The notes: a model not told the origin generated them from the letters alone. DNA of 64,000 nt from Halobacterium sp. CBA1132 (GCF_001485535.1 NZ_BCMZ01000001.1:1054001-1118000); one strand, 5' to 3'. Shown: positions 33,384 to 42,971, counted from the first letter of the stretch. Translations and numbers: made by a program.

Positions 33384-34453
33384 TCCGCGAGCACCTCGTT
33401 GAGCACGGCGACCGCGCGCTCGGTCTCTTCCCGCGTCCCGCACGTGATGCGGACGTGTTCGGGCAGCCCGAAGCTCGAACAGTCCCGAATCAGCACGCCC
33501 TCCTGCTTGGCTGCCTCCGCTACTTCGGTGGCGTCGCCGACGTTCGCGAGCACGAAGTTCCCGTGGCTCTCGTACGTCCGCGCGTCGAGTTCGTCGTGTA
33601 TGTACTGGCGGCCCCACTCGACGCTCTCGACGGTCTGCTCGACGTGCTCGTCGTCGTCCAGCGCGGCGGTGCCAGCACGACACGCGATGGCGCTCGCGGC
33701 GAACGGCGTCTGTACGCGAGCGTACGCGTCGGCCCACTCCGGGGGCGTGATGGCGTATCCGAGCCGGATACCCGCTAGTCCGTACGCCTTCGAGAACGTC
33801 CGCAGCACCGCTACGTCGTCGCGCTCGTCGAGCAGGGAGACGGCCGACGGGGAGTCCGTGAACTCGCCGTACGCCTCGTCGACGACGACCAGCGTGTCCT
33901 CGTCCGTCTCGTCGGCGACCTTTGTCACGGCGTCCAGCGTGAATCGGTGGCCGGTCGGGTTGTGCGGGCTCGTCAGGTAGACGACGCGCTCGCCGTCGTA
34001 GGCGTCCAGCACGCTGTCCGCGGTGAGCGCGAAGCCGTCGTCGGTCCGCACGTCGTACTCGGCGACCTCCCCGTGGTGGAAGCGCGCGCTCATCCCGTAG
34101 TACGTGAACCCGGGTGTCGGGACGAGCACGGTGTCGCCGGGCGCGAGGAACGCCCGCGCGAGGTAGTCGAGCGCGCCGTCGCCGCCGTTCGCCAGCCACA
34201 CCTGCTCGTCAGCCACGTCCCACTCGTCGGCGAGCGCAGCAGTCAGGTCGGCGTGGACGGCCTTCGGGTAGCGGTGGACCTCCGAGGCGGTCTCGCGGAT
34301 TGCGGCTTCGGCCTTCGGACTCGGGCCGTGGGGGTTCTCGTTCGAGGAGAGCTTCACGAACTCCGCTGGGTCGCGCCCGAGTTCGCGCGCGACCTCCTCG
34401 ATACCCCGACCGGCCCGGTACTCCACGTGGTCGGAGAGGTCCCGTAGTTCCAT
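33380..34453 (-). CDS. hisC: Histidinol-phosphate aminotransferase
   Basis: A 357-residue PLP aminotransferase for the seventh step of histidine synthesis. Features: SSNENPHGPSP near residue 36, YLTSPHNPTGH, VVVDEAYGEF, and the PLP lysine in RTFSKAYGLAGIRLGYA. The C-terminal Arg site is VRITCGTREE. It begins the minus-strand operon hisC-adk-CDP-alcohol transferase, with 4-bp overlaps at both junctions. Start MELRDLSDHVEYRAGRGIEE is typical. Confidence 0.95.
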   Translation of the reverse strand: MELRDLSDHVEYRAGRGIEEVARELGRDPAEFVKLSSNENPHGPSPKAEAAIRETASEVHRYPKAVHADLTAALADEWDVADEQVWLANGGDGALDYLARAFLAPGDTVLVPTPGFTYYGMSARFHHGEVAEYDVRTDDGFALTADSVLDAYDGERVVYLTSPHNPTGHRFTLDAVTKVADETDEDTLVVVDEAYGEFTDSPSAVSLLDERDDVAVLRTFSKAYGLAGIRLGYAITPPEWADAYARVQTPFAASAIACRAGTAALDDDEHVEQTVESVEWGRQYIHDELDARTYESHGNFVLANVGDATEVAEAAKQEGVLIRDCSSFGLPEHVRITCGTREETERAVAVLNEVLAE

Positions 34454-34550
34454 GCCCGAGTCGAGTGGCGGGCGCGCCTTAAGACTGCCTTCACGGAGTT
34501 GTCCGCCGCAACCCCGGCGTTTTACGACGTGTCAGTCACTACCGGCGGCC

Positions 34551-34976
34551 ATGGCAGTCACCGAGACAGTCGTGTACGCCTTGCACTTGTTGTTCGCCGG
34601 CCTGTGGACCGGGAGCGTGCTGTTCGCGACCGCGACGCTGCCCGGCGTCGCCGGAACCCTGTCCGCGAGCGCCCGCGACTCGTTCGTCGGCACGCTCCGG
34701 AACATCTCCCGGGGCAGTTCCGTCGTCCTCCTCCTCTCGGGCGGCTACATGCTCACGCTCGCCGGCTACACGGACGGCGGCACGCTCACGGGCACGGGCC
34801 GCGGCCACCTCGTGTTGACGATGCTCGTACTGTGGCTCGCGCTCGCCGGCCTCACCGAAGTCGCCGCCGGCAAACTCGAAGACGGCGAGGACGCCACGTC
34901 CATCTTCTACGGCGCGTCCGTCGTCGCCATCCTGCTGTTGCTCGACGCCGGCGCGCTCGCGACCGGCGGGTTCTGA
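34551..34976 (+). CDS. Membrane protein, CopD/DUF-type four-helix
   Basis: A 141-residue protein with four transmembrane helices (about residues 8-30, 53-70, 84-104 and 118-137). His12 in ALHLLFAGLWTGSVLF resembles the haem- or metal-ligand helix of CopD-like proteins. Start ATG 34551 is strongly suggested by the hydrophobic N-terminal helix; the ORF is open upstream without protein character. Function (redox or copper handling) is a guess from fold only. It is divergent from hisC and convergent with hicA. Confidence 0.75.
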   Translation: MAVTETVVYALHLLFAGLWTGSVLFATATLPGVAGTLSASARDSFVGTLRNISRGSSVVLLLSGGYMLTLAGYTDGGTLTGTGRGHLVLTMLVLWLALAGLTEVAAGKLEDGEDATSIFYGASVVAILLLLDAGALATGGF

Positions 34977-34985
34977 GCTCTCGCG

Positions 34986-35231
34986 CTAGCAGTGTTCGTC
35001 AATCCACTCGCACCACGAGTGGAAGTCGTCGGCCCCGCACTGGTCGGCGATGCTCTGGAGCGTCCCGATACGGACGCGGTCGTGTAACGGAACGGTTACA
35101 GTTCGCTTCTCGCCCGTTTCGGGATGCTCGTACACCAGAATCGCGTGGTCGCCAGTCGTCCGGTCGTGGTGGAAGCCGAATTTGCGGAGGGCGGAAACGA
35201 TGTCGGCGCCGGAGAAGTCCCGTGACGCCAT
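34986..35231 (-). CDS. hicA: HicA-type mRNA interferase toxin
   Basis: An 81-residue dsRNA-binding-fold toxin. The core is FSGADIVSALRKFGFHHDRT, with the catalytic His in TGDHAILVYEHPETGEKRTV, then HDRVRIGTLQSIADQCG. HicA cleaves mRNA until HicB binds it. The start ATG 35231 overlaps the hicB stop by one base (TGATG), making the order antitoxin-toxin, the reverse of the textbook order but common in archaea. A five-codon longer start is possible but would overlap hicB more. Confidence 0.92.
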   Translation of the reverse strand: MASRDFSGADIVSALRKFGFHHDRTTGDHAILVYEHPETGEKRTVTVPLHDRVRIGTLQSIADQCGADDFHSWCEWIDEHC

Positions 35232-35434
35232 CAGGCGTCGAACCACGGCGCGTCCGGTTCGGGCGGCGCGTCGTCGTCTTCGCGTGCCGCGCGCGTCGCT
35301 TCGACGGCTTCGTCGAGGTTCGCTAGCGCCTCCTCGCGGGTCTCACCCTGACTCGCGACGCCGGCGTCCTCGTCGATTGCGGACCACCAGCCGTCGTCCT
35401 CCTCGACGAGCCGAATCTCGCGTCCCGTGCTCAT
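35231..35434 (-). CDS. hicB: HicB-type antitoxin
   Basis: A 67-residue HicB-like domain (IRLVEEDDGWWSAIDEDAGV, then SQGETREEALANLDEAVEAT). It has the partial RNase H fold of HicB but lacks a C-terminal DNA-binding domain, so autoregulation by this protein alone is unlikely. A Pro/Asp-rich tail ends it. It is translated just before hicA. The pair may stabilise this chromosomal segment. Confidence 0.9.
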   Translation of the reverse strand: MSTGREIRLVEEDDGWWSAIDEDAGVASQGETREEALANLDEAVEATRAAREDDDAPPEPDAPWFDA

Positions 35435-35538
35435 ACCTGCTCGTACGTCGGTATCGCGTATAAACTTCGGGCCGCTCCCCGGTGGCTTCCGCCCCGACCG
35501 GGAGAGTTAACAGCGTCGTCCTCGGTCTGTGGCACACA

Positions 35539-35958
35539 ATGAGTCGCTACCGCGTGACGAGCGTCGCGGACGTCCACGACGAGAGCGGTCAGGTGTTCAC
35601 GGTGCGAGACGAGCACGGCGAAGACGAAGAGGTGCTGTTGGTACCCTGCGAGGACGGCGTCGAAGCGTGGGTGAACCGCTGCACACACGAGGCCCAGCGG
35701 CTCTACCGCGAGGGCGTCGGCGCCGTCGTCCGGGGCGGCGAGGTCGTCTGCCCGAAGCACGGGTCGATGTTCGACACGTGCAGCGGCCACTGCGACAACG
35801 GCGAAGCCGCGGACACGACGCTCGTCGACGTGGAAATCACCGTCGAGGACGGCCAAGTCTACCTCACTGACGACGACGTGCAGTACCTCCACGATGGGCT
35901 GAAACGCGACGACGCGGACGACGGCGGGCCGAGTTCGACGTCGCACCTCCAATTCTGA
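35539..35958 (+). CDS. Rieske-type [2Fe-2S] protein
   Basis: A 139-residue soluble ferredoxin-type Rieske domain. Cluster ligands: Cys and His in NRCTHEAQRL, and Cys and His in CPKHGSMFDTCSGHC. It resembles small nitrite reductase (NirD)- or dioxygenase-ferredoxin-like proteins. The C-terminus is acidic. ATG 35539 (MSRYRVTSVADVHD) is preferred over an upstream in-frame start. Its redox partner is not encoded next to it; the convergent DoxX gene lies 6 bp away. Confidence 0.92.
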   Translation: MSRYRVTSVADVHDESGQVFTVRDEHGEDEEVLLVPCEDGVEAWVNRCTHEAQRLYREGVGAVVRGGEVVCPKHGSMFDTCSGHCDNGEAADTTLVDVEITVEDGQVYLTDDDVQYLHDGLKRDDADDGGPSSTSHLQF

Positions 35959-35964
35959 GCGGCG

Positions 35965-36357
35965 CTACTGGTCGCCCGAGCGGTACGCTTCCCGGAGGAA
36001 GACGAGCACGCCGCCGAGCATCGCGAGGTTCCCGAAGAACGCGAGCCGTTCGCCGCTGGCGTCGTCCTCGTCGGCGTTCCAGAAGTCGTGCATCGTCGCG
36101 GTGACGACTGTGAGGAAGGTCGCGGCCGCGCCCGTCGCGAGCCGGGGGAGCCGCCAGAGCGCGATGCCGAGGCCGGCGACGACCATCATTCCGGACGCTA
36201 TCGGCGCCATCACGTCCGGCATCGGGACGCCCGCGGATTCGGCGTACTCGACGGAGTCCTCCATGTCTCGGAAGTCCTCGCTGGCTTGCGCGGCGAGGCC
36301 GAGACCCAGCGCGACGCGGCCGAGCGTCGAGAGCGAGCGGTCGGTGTCGTCTGTCAT
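35965..36357 (-). CDS. DoxX family membrane protein
   Basis: A 130-residue protein with four hydrophobic helices, including LGRVALGLGLAAQA, GMMVVAGLGIALW and FFGNLAMLGGVLVFL. The helix-loop pattern with an acidic first loop (DFRDMEDSVEY) resembles DoxX/DoxD-like proteins, some of which serve in thiosulfate:quinone oxidoreductase or redox complexes. The specific role is unknown. It is divergent from proC, and convergent with the Rieske gene. Confidence 0.8.
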   Translation of the reverse strand: MTDDTDRSLSTLGRVALGLGLAAQASEDFRDMEDSVEYAESAGVPMPDVMAPIASGMMVVAGLGIALWRLPRLATGAAATFLTVVTATMHDFWNADEDDASGERLAFFGNLAMLGGVLVFLREAYRSGDQ

Positions 36358-36450
36358 CGGGTTGTCGTTCTCGCGGCGTCGTCAAAAGCCTACTTGCGGG
36401 GCGACGGCTGTGTCGGAAGCGTAGACGGTATGACCCCCAGTCCCCTCTGT

Positions 36451-36456
36451 GGAGGT
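36451..36456 (+). promoter_or_regulatory. Strong Shine-Dalgarno of proC
   Basis: GGAGGT, 3 bases before the ATG. It decides the proC start. Many genes here look leaderless, so this clear site stands out. Confidence 0.7.
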
Positions 36457-36459
36457 AAG

Positions 36460-37236
36460 ATGAAACACGTCAGCGTTATCGGCTGCGGGAACATGGGCGG
36501 GGCGTTCGTCCGCGGACTCGCGAAGGCCGGCGGCTACGAAGTAACAGCAATCGACCTCGACCCCGACGCGCTCGAAGGCGTCGCGGACGCTGCGGACGCG
36601 ACCACGACGGACAGCGCGGCGGCGCGGGACGCCGATGTCGTCGTGCTCGCGGTGAAGCCCAGCGTCGCCGCGGCGGTGCTCGACGACCTCGACTTGCGCG
36701 CCGACCAGACCCTGATTACGCTCGCGGCGGGCGTCCCCCGGGAGTTCGTCGCGGCGAAGACCGACGCCAACGTTGTCCGCATCATGCCGAACCTCGCCGC
36801 CGAGACGGGCGACATGGCCGCGGCCGCGACGCAGGCGGGCATCACCGACGACGTGCGCGCGATTCTCGACGACCTCGGGGAGTTCGTCGTCGTCGACGAG
36901 GAGCAGATGGACACCGCGACGGCGGTCAACGGCAGCGGCCCGGCGTTCGCGTTCTACCTCATCGAGGCGATGAAGGACGCCGGCGTCGACAGCGGCCTCA
37001 CCGAGGAGCAGGCGGAGACGCTCGCCGCGCAGACGTTCAAGGGCGCCGCGGAGACGGTGCTGCAGGACGAGCGCAGCGTCGACGAACTCATCGAAGCGGT
37101 CTGCTCGCCGAAGGGCACGACCATCGAGGGCATGGAAGTGCTGTGGGACAGCGACGCCGACGAAGCCGTGCGCGCGGCCGTCGAGGCGGCGGAGCGTCGC
37201 TCCCGTGAACTCGCGGAGGAGTTCGAGGATGAGTGA
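36460..37236 (+). CDS. proC: Pyrroline-5-carboxylate reductase
   Basis: A 258-residue enzyme for the last step of proline synthesis. NADP-binding [13 protein letters not shown] is at residues 8-20, VVVLAVKPS in the middle, and the C-terminal P5CR signature is [16 protein letters not shown] with [15 protein letters not shown] 36460 is decided by a perfect Shine-Dalgarno GGAGGT at 36451-36456; the ORF is open much further upstream but only as noise. It opens the proC-proB-proA operon, with an 8-bp overlap to proB. Confidence 0.96.
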   Translation: MKHVSVIGCGNMGGAFVRGLAKAGGYEVTAIDLDPDALEGVADAADATTTDSAAARDADVVVLAVKPSVAAAVLDDLDLRADQTLITLAAGVPREFVAAKTDANVVRIMPNLAAETGDMAAAATQAGITDDVRAILDDLGEFVVVDEEQMDTATAVNGSGPAFAFYLIEAMKDAGVDSGLTEEQAETLAAQTFKGAAETVLQDERSVDELIEAVCSPKGTTIEGMEVLWDSDADEAVRAAVEAAERRSRELAEEFEDE

Positions 37237-38077
37237 GCAGGTGCAGACGGCGGCCGCGGACACCGACGCGGTGACAGCGGCCCGCCAGCGCGCGGCCGAC
37301 GCCCAGCGCGTCGTCGTGAAGGCGGGGACGAACTCGCTGACCGACGACCAGTCGCGCCTCGACCGCGAGAAACTCGACAAACTCGTCGACGACATCATGG
37401 ACCTGCGCGAGCGCGGGAAAGACGTCCTGCTCGTCTCCTCGGGCGCGGTCGGCGCGGGGACGGGTCGCGTCGACGAGGACGTCGAGACGGTCGAGGAGAG
37501 TCAGGCGCTGGCGACGGTCGGGCAGAGCCAACTGATGCGCCACTACACGGAGAGCTTCGACCGCTACGACCAGAAAATCGCGCAGTTGCTGCTGACCGAG
37601 CACGACCTCTCGAACCCCGAGCGGTTCACGAACACCCGCAACACCATCGAGACGCTGCTGGACTGGGGAATCGTCCCCATCATCAACGAGAACGACGCGG
37701 TCGCCACCGAGGAGATTCGCATCGGCGACAACGACATGCTGTCCTCGTCGGTGGCCATCGGCGTCGACGTCGACCTGCTGGTGACACTGACCGACGTGGG
37801 CGGCGTCTACACCGCGAACCCGAAACACGACGCGGACGCCGAGCGCATCGGCTCCGTCGCCGAGAACTACGACGAGGTCCAGCAGCTGGTCAGCGAGAGC
37901 GGCGCCGAGCAGTTCGGCGGCATCCGAACGAAAGTCGAGCGAGCGCGCGCCGCCGCCGAACACGACATCCCCGCGATCATCGCGGAGTCCACGGAGGTCG
38001 ACGTGCTGGAGAAAATCGCTACTGCCAAGCCCGTGGGTACGCTATTCGTCCCCATGACTGGTGATAGCGATGAGTGA
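37229..38077 (+). CDS. proB: Glutamate 5-kinase
   Basis: A 282-residue amino-acid kinase for the first step of proline synthesis: [12 protein letters not shown] near residue 28, [15 protein letters not shown], then [10 protein letters not shown] and [20 protein letters not shown], with [16 protein letters not shown]. It lacks the C-terminal PUA domain found in many bacterial enzymes, as usual for haloarchaea. ATG 37229 overlaps the proC stop (ATGAGTGA); proA follows with the same overlap. Confidence 0.96.
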   Translation: MSEQVQTAAADTDAVTAARQRAADAQRVVVKAGTNSLTDDQSRLDREKLDKLVDDIMDLRERGKDVLLVSSGAVGAGTGRVDEDVETVEESQALATVGQSQLMRHYTESFDRYDQKIAQLLLTEHDLSNPERFTNTRNTIETLLDWGIVPIINENDAVATEEIRIGDNDMLSSSVAIGVDVDLLVTLTDVGGVYTANPKHDADAERIGSVAENYDEVQQLVSESGAEQFGGIRTKVERARAAAEHDIPAIIAESTEVDVLEKIATAKPVGTLFVPMTGDSDE

Positions 38078-39401
38078 GCGCGACACCGAAGCCCAGGTGA
38101 CGGAGGCACAGCGCGCGGCCCTCGACCTCGCGAACGTCGACGAGGCAGCCCGTGACGCCGCCCTCCAGTCGATGGCGGACGCGATTCGCGCGAACAGCGA
38201 GGAGATTCTGTCGGCCAACGAGGAGGACGTCGCGGCCGGCGAGGAGCTGCTCGCGGAGGGCGAGTACACGCAGGCGCTGGTCGACCGCCTGAAGCTCGAC
38301 GACGCGAAACTGGAGAGCATCGCGGAGATGGTCGAGTCCGTCGCCGAACAGGACGACCCGCTCGGGGAGACGCTCGCGGCCCGTGAACTGGACGACGACC
38401 TCGAACTGTACAAGGTCGCGGTCCCCATCGGCGTGGTCGCCACCGTCTTCGAGTCCCGTCCGGACGCGCTCGTGCAGATCGCGGCGCTCGCGCTGAAGTC
38501 CGGGAACGCGGTCATCTTGAAGGGCGGCAGCGAGGCCAGCGAGTCCAACCGCGTGCTCTACGACATCATCCGGGACGCGACCGCGGACCTGCCGACGGGC
38601 TGGGCGCAGCTAATCGAGGCCCGCGAGGACGTCGACCGGCTGCTGGAGATGGACGACAAAGTGGACCTCGTGATGCCGCGTGGCTCCTCGGCGTTCGTCA
38701 GCTACATCCAGGACAACACCCAGATTCCCGTGCTCGGGCACACGGAGGGCGTCTGCCACGTCTACGTGGACGACGACGCCGACCTCGACATGGCTGAGGA
38801 CGTGGCCTTCGACGCGAAAGTCCAGTACCCCGCGGTGTGTAACGCCGTGGAGACGCTGCTCGTCAGCGAGGCCGTCGCGGAGGACTTTCTGCCGGGGATG
38901 GTCTCGCGCTACGAGGACGCGGGCGTGGAACTGCGCGGCGACGACGCCACCCGCGACATCGTGGACGTCGCGCCCGCGACCGACGACGACTGGGAGACGG
39001 AGTACGGCGACCTCGAACTCTCCATCAAGGTCGTCGAGGACGTCTACGACGCCGTCAACCACGTGAACGCGCACGGGTCGAAGCACACCGAATCCATCCT
39101 CACAGACGACGAGGACGCCGCGTCGGTGTTCATGCGCGGCATCGACGCCGCGAGCGTCTTCCACAACGCGTCGACGCGGTTCGCGGACGGCTACCGCTAC
39201 GGCCTCGGCGCGGAGGTCGGCATCTCGACGGGGAAGATTCACGCGCGCGGCCCGGTCGGCCTCGAAGGCCTGACGACGTACAAGTACTACTTGGAAGGCG
39301 ACGGCCAGCTCGTCGCGTCGTACAGCGGCGAGGACGCCCTGCCGTTCACCCACGAGGACTTCGACGGCGAGTGGCAGCCTGGCCACCTCCACGGCGAGTA
39401 G
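38070..39401 (+). CDS. proA: Gamma-glutamyl phosphate reductase
   Basis: A 443-residue aldehyde-dehydrogenase-fold enzyme producing glutamate semialdehyde. The N-terminus resembles bacterial ProA; the substrate loop is [15 protein letters not shown], with [10 protein letters not shown] and VMPRGSS. The catalytic Cys is in [13 protein letters not shown]. Length is normal. The start overlaps the proB stop by 8 bp (ATGAGTGA). This is the last operon gene; about 200 bp follow before the Fic gene. Confidence 0.96.
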   Translation: MSERDTEAQVTEAQRAALDLANVDEAARDAALQSMADAIRANSEEILSANEEDVAAGEELLAEGEYTQALVDRLKLDDAKLESIAEMVESVAEQDDPLGETLAARELDDDLELYKVAVPIGVVATVFESRPDALVQIAALALKSGNAVILKGGSEASESNRVLYDIIRDATADLPTGWAQLIEAREDVDRLLEMDDKVDLVMPRGSSAFVSYIQDNTQIPVLGHTEGVCHVYVDDDADLDMAEDVAFDAKVQYPAVCNAVETLLVSEAVAEDFLPGMVSRYEDAGVELRGDDATRDIVDVAPATDDDWETEYGDLELSIKVVEDVYDAVNHVNAHGSKHTESILTDDEDAASVFMRGIDAASVFHNASTRFADGYRYGLGAEVGISTGKIHARGPVGLEGLTTYKYYLEGDGQLVASYSGEDALPFTHEDFDGEWQPGHLHGE

Positions 39402-39605
39402 CGGGTCTCGTCGCGATTCTCGGCGTTCCCGGTGTTCCGAGGAGGGTGTCCACCTGCGGTCGGCCCGCTCGGCTGCGACCCGCCTCTCGCGGCCCGGAAC
39501 GATACATCTCGAACCCTAAAATGAATCTGCCGTCGTATTCTCCGCCTTCTCATTCGTCTACCACCCTCAGATTCATACACCGTGCGCTCTAACGTTCAGG
39601 TATCG

Positions 39606-40781
39606 ATGCAGCAGTCCGAGTTGGATGCTGATGCGCCCGGCGACTTCGTCTCGTACGGCCGCGAGTCGTACTACAGGCCGGAGCCGCTCCCGCCATCCGG
39701 CGGCCTCACACTCGGCGATGAGTTCTACGAAGCGCTCGCGGACGCGACGTTCTGGCTCGGCAAGCTCAGTGGGGTCAGCCGCGAACTCGGCTTCCCCCCA
39801 GTCCTCTACACCTCGCTGCTCCGCAAGGAGGCTATGGAGTCCGCGGAAATCGAGGGTGCCGATGTCGACTACGACGCGCTGTACAGTCTCGAAACCCGTA
39901 CGTTCGACGAAGGCCGGGAGGAACCGACAGAAGCCACTGCAGCGGGCGAAACCAAGGACACCCGCGAGGTCCTCAACTACGAGACTGCAGTCGAGGACGG
40001 TATCGACGCGCTTGACCACGGCGAGGAGTTGACTGTCGAGTTGCTCCATGCCCTCCACGAGACCCTGCTCACTGGCGTTCCGGACGACCGCGTCGACACC
40101 GACACCGTCGGCGCGTACAAGACGAAACCGAACTTCCTCGGTGACTTCCTCCCGCCCGCCCCGGGCGCTGTCGAGGACCTGATGGACGGCCTGTTCACCT
40201 ACTACCGGACCGGGGGCAGTTACCACCCACTCGTGGACATCGCGTTGTTCCACTACCAGTTCGAAACCATCCACCCGTACGGCGACGGCAACGGACGGCT
40301 CGGCCGACTCCTCGTCACGCTCCAGTTGTACGACGCCGACCTCCTCGAACGCCCCAACCTCTACCTCAGCGAGTACTTCAACCGCAACAAGGCCGCGTAC
40401 GTCGAACGGATGGAAGCCATCCGGTTCCACGGCGAGTGGGAAGCCTGGCTCTCCTTTTTCGTCGAGGGCATCGCACGCCAAGCCCGCGAATCAGTGGAGC
40501 GGACGCTCGCGCTCACCGACCTCCGCCGCGAATACGAAGCATCGTACGGGGGGAAATCGTACACGAAGAACCAGCTCGCGGTGACGCTCTTCGAGCAGCC
40601 CTACGTCACCAGCAAGACCGTCCAACGGTTATTCGACGTCGAGCAGCCCACCGCCTCGCGGGCGATCAACGAACTCGTCGACGACGGCGTCCTCGAAGAG
40701 GTTCCCCGGCAGGGCCGCAACAAGGAGTATCGCGCTCGCGAGATTTTCGAGATTCTCGAGCAGCCGCCGCGGACGTACTGA
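39606..40781 (+). CDS. Fic family protein with winged-helix C-terminus
   Basis: A 391-residue Fic-domain protein. Residues 68-76 (ESAEIEGADV) fit the inhibitory motif S-x3-E-G of self-inhibited Fic enzymes, and the active motif HPYGDGNGRLGR lies near residue 223. The last 80 residues are a winged helix (TASRAINELVDDGVLEEVPR). Fic enzymes attach AMP or other nucleotides to proteins. ATG 39606 is likely; GTG 39582 gives eight extra residues. No separate antitoxin is seen, consistent with built-in inhibition. Confidence 0.9.
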   Translation: MQQSELDADAPGDFVSYGRESYYRPEPLPPSGGLTLGDEFYEALADATFWLGKLSGVSRELGFPPVLYTSLLRKEAMESAEIEGADVDYDALYSLETRTFDEGREEPTEATAAGETKDTREVLNYETAVEDGIDALDHGEELTVELLHALHETLLTGVPDDRVDTDTVGAYKTKPNFLGDFLPPAPGAVEDLMDGLFTYYRTGGSYHPLVDIALFHYQFETIHPYGDGNGRLGRLLVTLQLYDADLLERPNLYLSEYFNRNKAAYVERMEAIRFHGEWEAWLSFFVEGIARQARESVERTLALTDLRREYEASYGGKSYTKNQLAVTLFEQPYVTSKTVQRLFDVEQPTASRAINELVDDGVLEEVPRQGRNKEYRAREIFEILEQPPRTY

Positions 40782-40813
40782 CCCGACCGACGAGGGCGAG
40801 GAACGCCGCCGGG

Positions 40814-42412
40814 TTACAACCGCTCGGCGACGTGGTCGGCGGCCTTCAGGGCGAGCGCCGCGATGGTGAGTGTGGGGTTCATCGCGCCGCCCGTCGGGAA
40901 GACACTGGACGACGGAATCGTCAGATTCTGCAGGTCGTGGGTCCGCAGTTGGGGGTTCACGACGCTCGTCTCGGGGTCGTTGCCCATCCGCGTCGTGCCC
41001 ATGTGGTGGAACGCCGGTCCCGTCGCGTCGGGGCCGACCGTCCACTCGATATCGGCGCCGAGTTCCTCCAGAATCTCGCGCTGAATCTCGTTCGCGCGCT
41101 CGATGGTGCGGCGCGTGTACTCGTCCAGCGACCACACTACGTCCGGCACGGGATTCCCGTGGTCGTCGGTGCGCTCCGGGTGGAGGCGGACTCGGTTCTC
41201 CTTCCGCGGTGGTTGCTCGACGAGCGCGCCCATCGCGACGTGGGTGCCGTAGCCGTCGCGGATGCGCTCCAGCATCGCGTCACCCCAGTCGTCGCCCGAC
41301 AGCGCCATCTCCACGGGCGAGGGGCCGGCGTAGTTGAGGAATTCGAGTTTGATGGCGCCCCGCGAGTCGTCCGGCCGGTCGTAGAACTGGTGGCTCTCCG
41401 TGGTGTTGAAGCCGACGTGGTTCTGTCGGGTGGGCTCGTCGAGCGTGCCGCCGGCACCCGCGAACAGGTGGTCCATGAAGTACCGCCCCACGAGCCCCGA
41501 GGAGTTCGCGAGCCCGTCGGGGTACTGCTCGGATTCGGAGAGCAAGAGCAAGCGCGGATTCTCGACGCCACCCGCCGCGAGCACGAACTCGCGGGCCTCC
41601 TGGCGGTGTTCGGTGCCATCCGGTGTCGCGTAGACGGCCGCGGTCACGCGTTCGCCGCTGTCGTCGTGTTCGAGGCGCTGGACGGGCGCGCGGTCCACGA
41701 CGCGAGCGCCCTGTTGCTCGGCGCGTGCAACGTGAATCGTGGCGTCGTACTTCGCGCCCGATGGACAGACCGGCTGGCAGGTCCCGTACCCCACGCACGC
41801 GCTCCGCTCGTTGCGCGACTCCGAGAGCCGGGCGTTCGGCACCGAGTGCGTCGTAATCCCGAGTTCCTCGCAGGCCTCGGCGAACAGCGAGTCCGAGTAG
41901 CTCGGCGGGAACGCGGGCAGCGGGTGGGGCTGCTCGCGCGGCGGCGCGAACGGGTTGTCGCTGGCGCCCGCGACGCCCAGTTCGTTCTCGGCGTCGGCGT
42001 AGTACGGCCGCAGGTCGTCGTAGCTCATCGGCCAGTCCGCGCCCACGCCAGTCGCACTTTCGAGTTCGAAGTCCTGCTCGTGCAGGCGCATCACCATCCC
42101 CTGCCAGTGCAGCGTCGACCCGCCGACGCCCTTCACGCGCGCCGCGTTCAGGGGATAGTGGCGGTCGCCCGTCGACGCGTAGGCGTCCCGCGGGCCGCCC
42201 ATCCCCCACACCGAGTTCGGGCCGTGCGCGGGCCGAATCGAGCGCTCCATGCGCTGCTCGCGGTCGCTCTCGTCGAAGCGCGGCCCGGCTTCCAAAATCA
42301 CCACGTCGTAGCCTTCCCGGGCGAGTCGGTCCGCGACGAGGCCGCCCGCAGGGCCAGCGCCCACCACGCAGACGTCCGCACCCTCGGTGGGCTGGCGGTC
42401 CGCGCCCGTCAC
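40814..42412 (-). CDS. GMC family FAD-dependent oxidoreductase
   Basis: A 532-residue flavoprotein. FAD motif GAGPAGGLVADRLAREG (residues 18-34), GVGGSTLHWQGMVMR, a ferredoxin-like Cys stretch CVGYGTCQPVCPSGAKYDA, and the C-terminal active-site His in GTTRMG and GAMNPTLTIAALA. This matches gluconate/sugar-alcohol dehydrogenase large subunits. It overlaps by 4 bp with the gluconate 2-dehydrogenase subunit 3-like gene upstream, so the two form a complex. Substrate is uncertain. Confidence 0.92.
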   Translation of the reverse strand: MTGADRQPTEGADVCVVGAGPAGGLVADRLAREGYDVVILEAGPRFDESDREQRMERSIRPAHGPNSVWGMGGPRDAYASTGDRHYPLNAARVKGVGGSTLHWQGMVMRLHEQDFELESATGVGADWPMSYDDLRPYYADAENELGVAGASDNPFAPPREQPHPLPAFPPSYSDSLFAEACEELGITTHSVPNARLSESRNERSACVGYGTCQPVCPSGAKYDATIHVARAEQQGARVVDRAPVQRLEHDDSGERVTAAVYATPDGTEHRQEAREFVLAAGGVENPRLLLLSESEQYPDGLANSSGLVGRYFMDHLFAGAGGTLDEPTRQNHVGFNTTESHQFYDRPDDSRGAIKLEFLNYAGPSPVEMALSGDDWGDAMLERIRDGYGTHVAMGALVEQPPRKENRVRLHPERTDDHGNPVPDVVWSLDEYTRRTIERANEIQREILEELGADIEWTVGPDATGPAFHHMGTTRMGNDPETSVVNPQLRTHDLQNLTIPSSSVFPTGGAMNPTLTIAALALKAADHVAERL

Positions 42413-42924
42413 TGTGGCCTCCGCTGGTAGCTCGTCGTGCCGCCGGGGTGGCCCTGCGGGTTCTCGATGCCCGCGAGTTCGCCGCCGGTCGGCGTCGAGA
42501 ACAGCGCGTACAGCAGTTCGTTCACGAGGTAGTAGCGGACGCGCTCGCGCTCGTCGCCGTCCGGCACGGGGTCGACGATGTCCACTTCCATCCCGGAGAG
42601 CGCCTCCTCACGCTCGTCGGCGTCGAGGTCGGCGAACGCCGCGTCGTACCAGTTCCGCCCGTACTCGTCGAGGACGTCGACGGCGTCCGCGACGCCCGCT
42701 GCGTACTCGGGGCGGTCCGCGAAGCGGCCGGCGCTGTACTCGCGGACGAACGACTCGACGCCGTCGACCTCGCTGGGGTAGACGACGCCTGCGACCGCGG
42801 CGAGCGTCGCTACTTCGTGGTCGCCAACTGCGGTGTCGTCGTTCTCGGAGAGCGCGAGCGCGCCAGCGCCCGCGGCACCCACGGCACCGAGCGCGGCGAG
42901 TACGTCCCGTCGCGTGAGTTCCAT
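42409..42924 (-). CDS. Gluconate 2-dehydrogenase subunit 3 family protein (Tat signal)
   Basis: A 171-residue protein beginning MELTRRDVLAALGAVGAAGA, a twin-Arg (RR) signal followed by a hydrophobic stretch, hence export through Tat, expected for the small subunit of membrane-linked GMC dehydrogenases. Acidic body (YPSEVDGVESFVREYSAGRF and WYDAAFADLDADEREEALSG). The large subunit carries no signal, so the pair may be exported together by hitch-hiking. The 4-bp overlap (ATGA) supports a stoichiometric complex. Confidence 0.9.
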   Translation of the reverse strand: MELTRRDVLAALGAVGAAGAGALALSENDDTAVGDHEVATLAAVAGVVYPSEVDGVESFVREYSAGRFADRPEYAAGVADAVDVLDEYGRNWYDAAFADLDADEREEALSGMEVDIVDPVPDGDERERVRYYLVNELLYALFSTPTGGELAGIENPQGHPGGTTSYQRRPQ

Positions 42925-42971
42925 TCGCGAGAATGTTAGGCCGGCCTAATCTTCAGCGTTGTCCTTCCCGA

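Noticed and set aside
40436-42430. 664-codon plus-strand frame across the GMC gene
   Set aside because: Shadow of the GMC oxidoreductase on the other strand.
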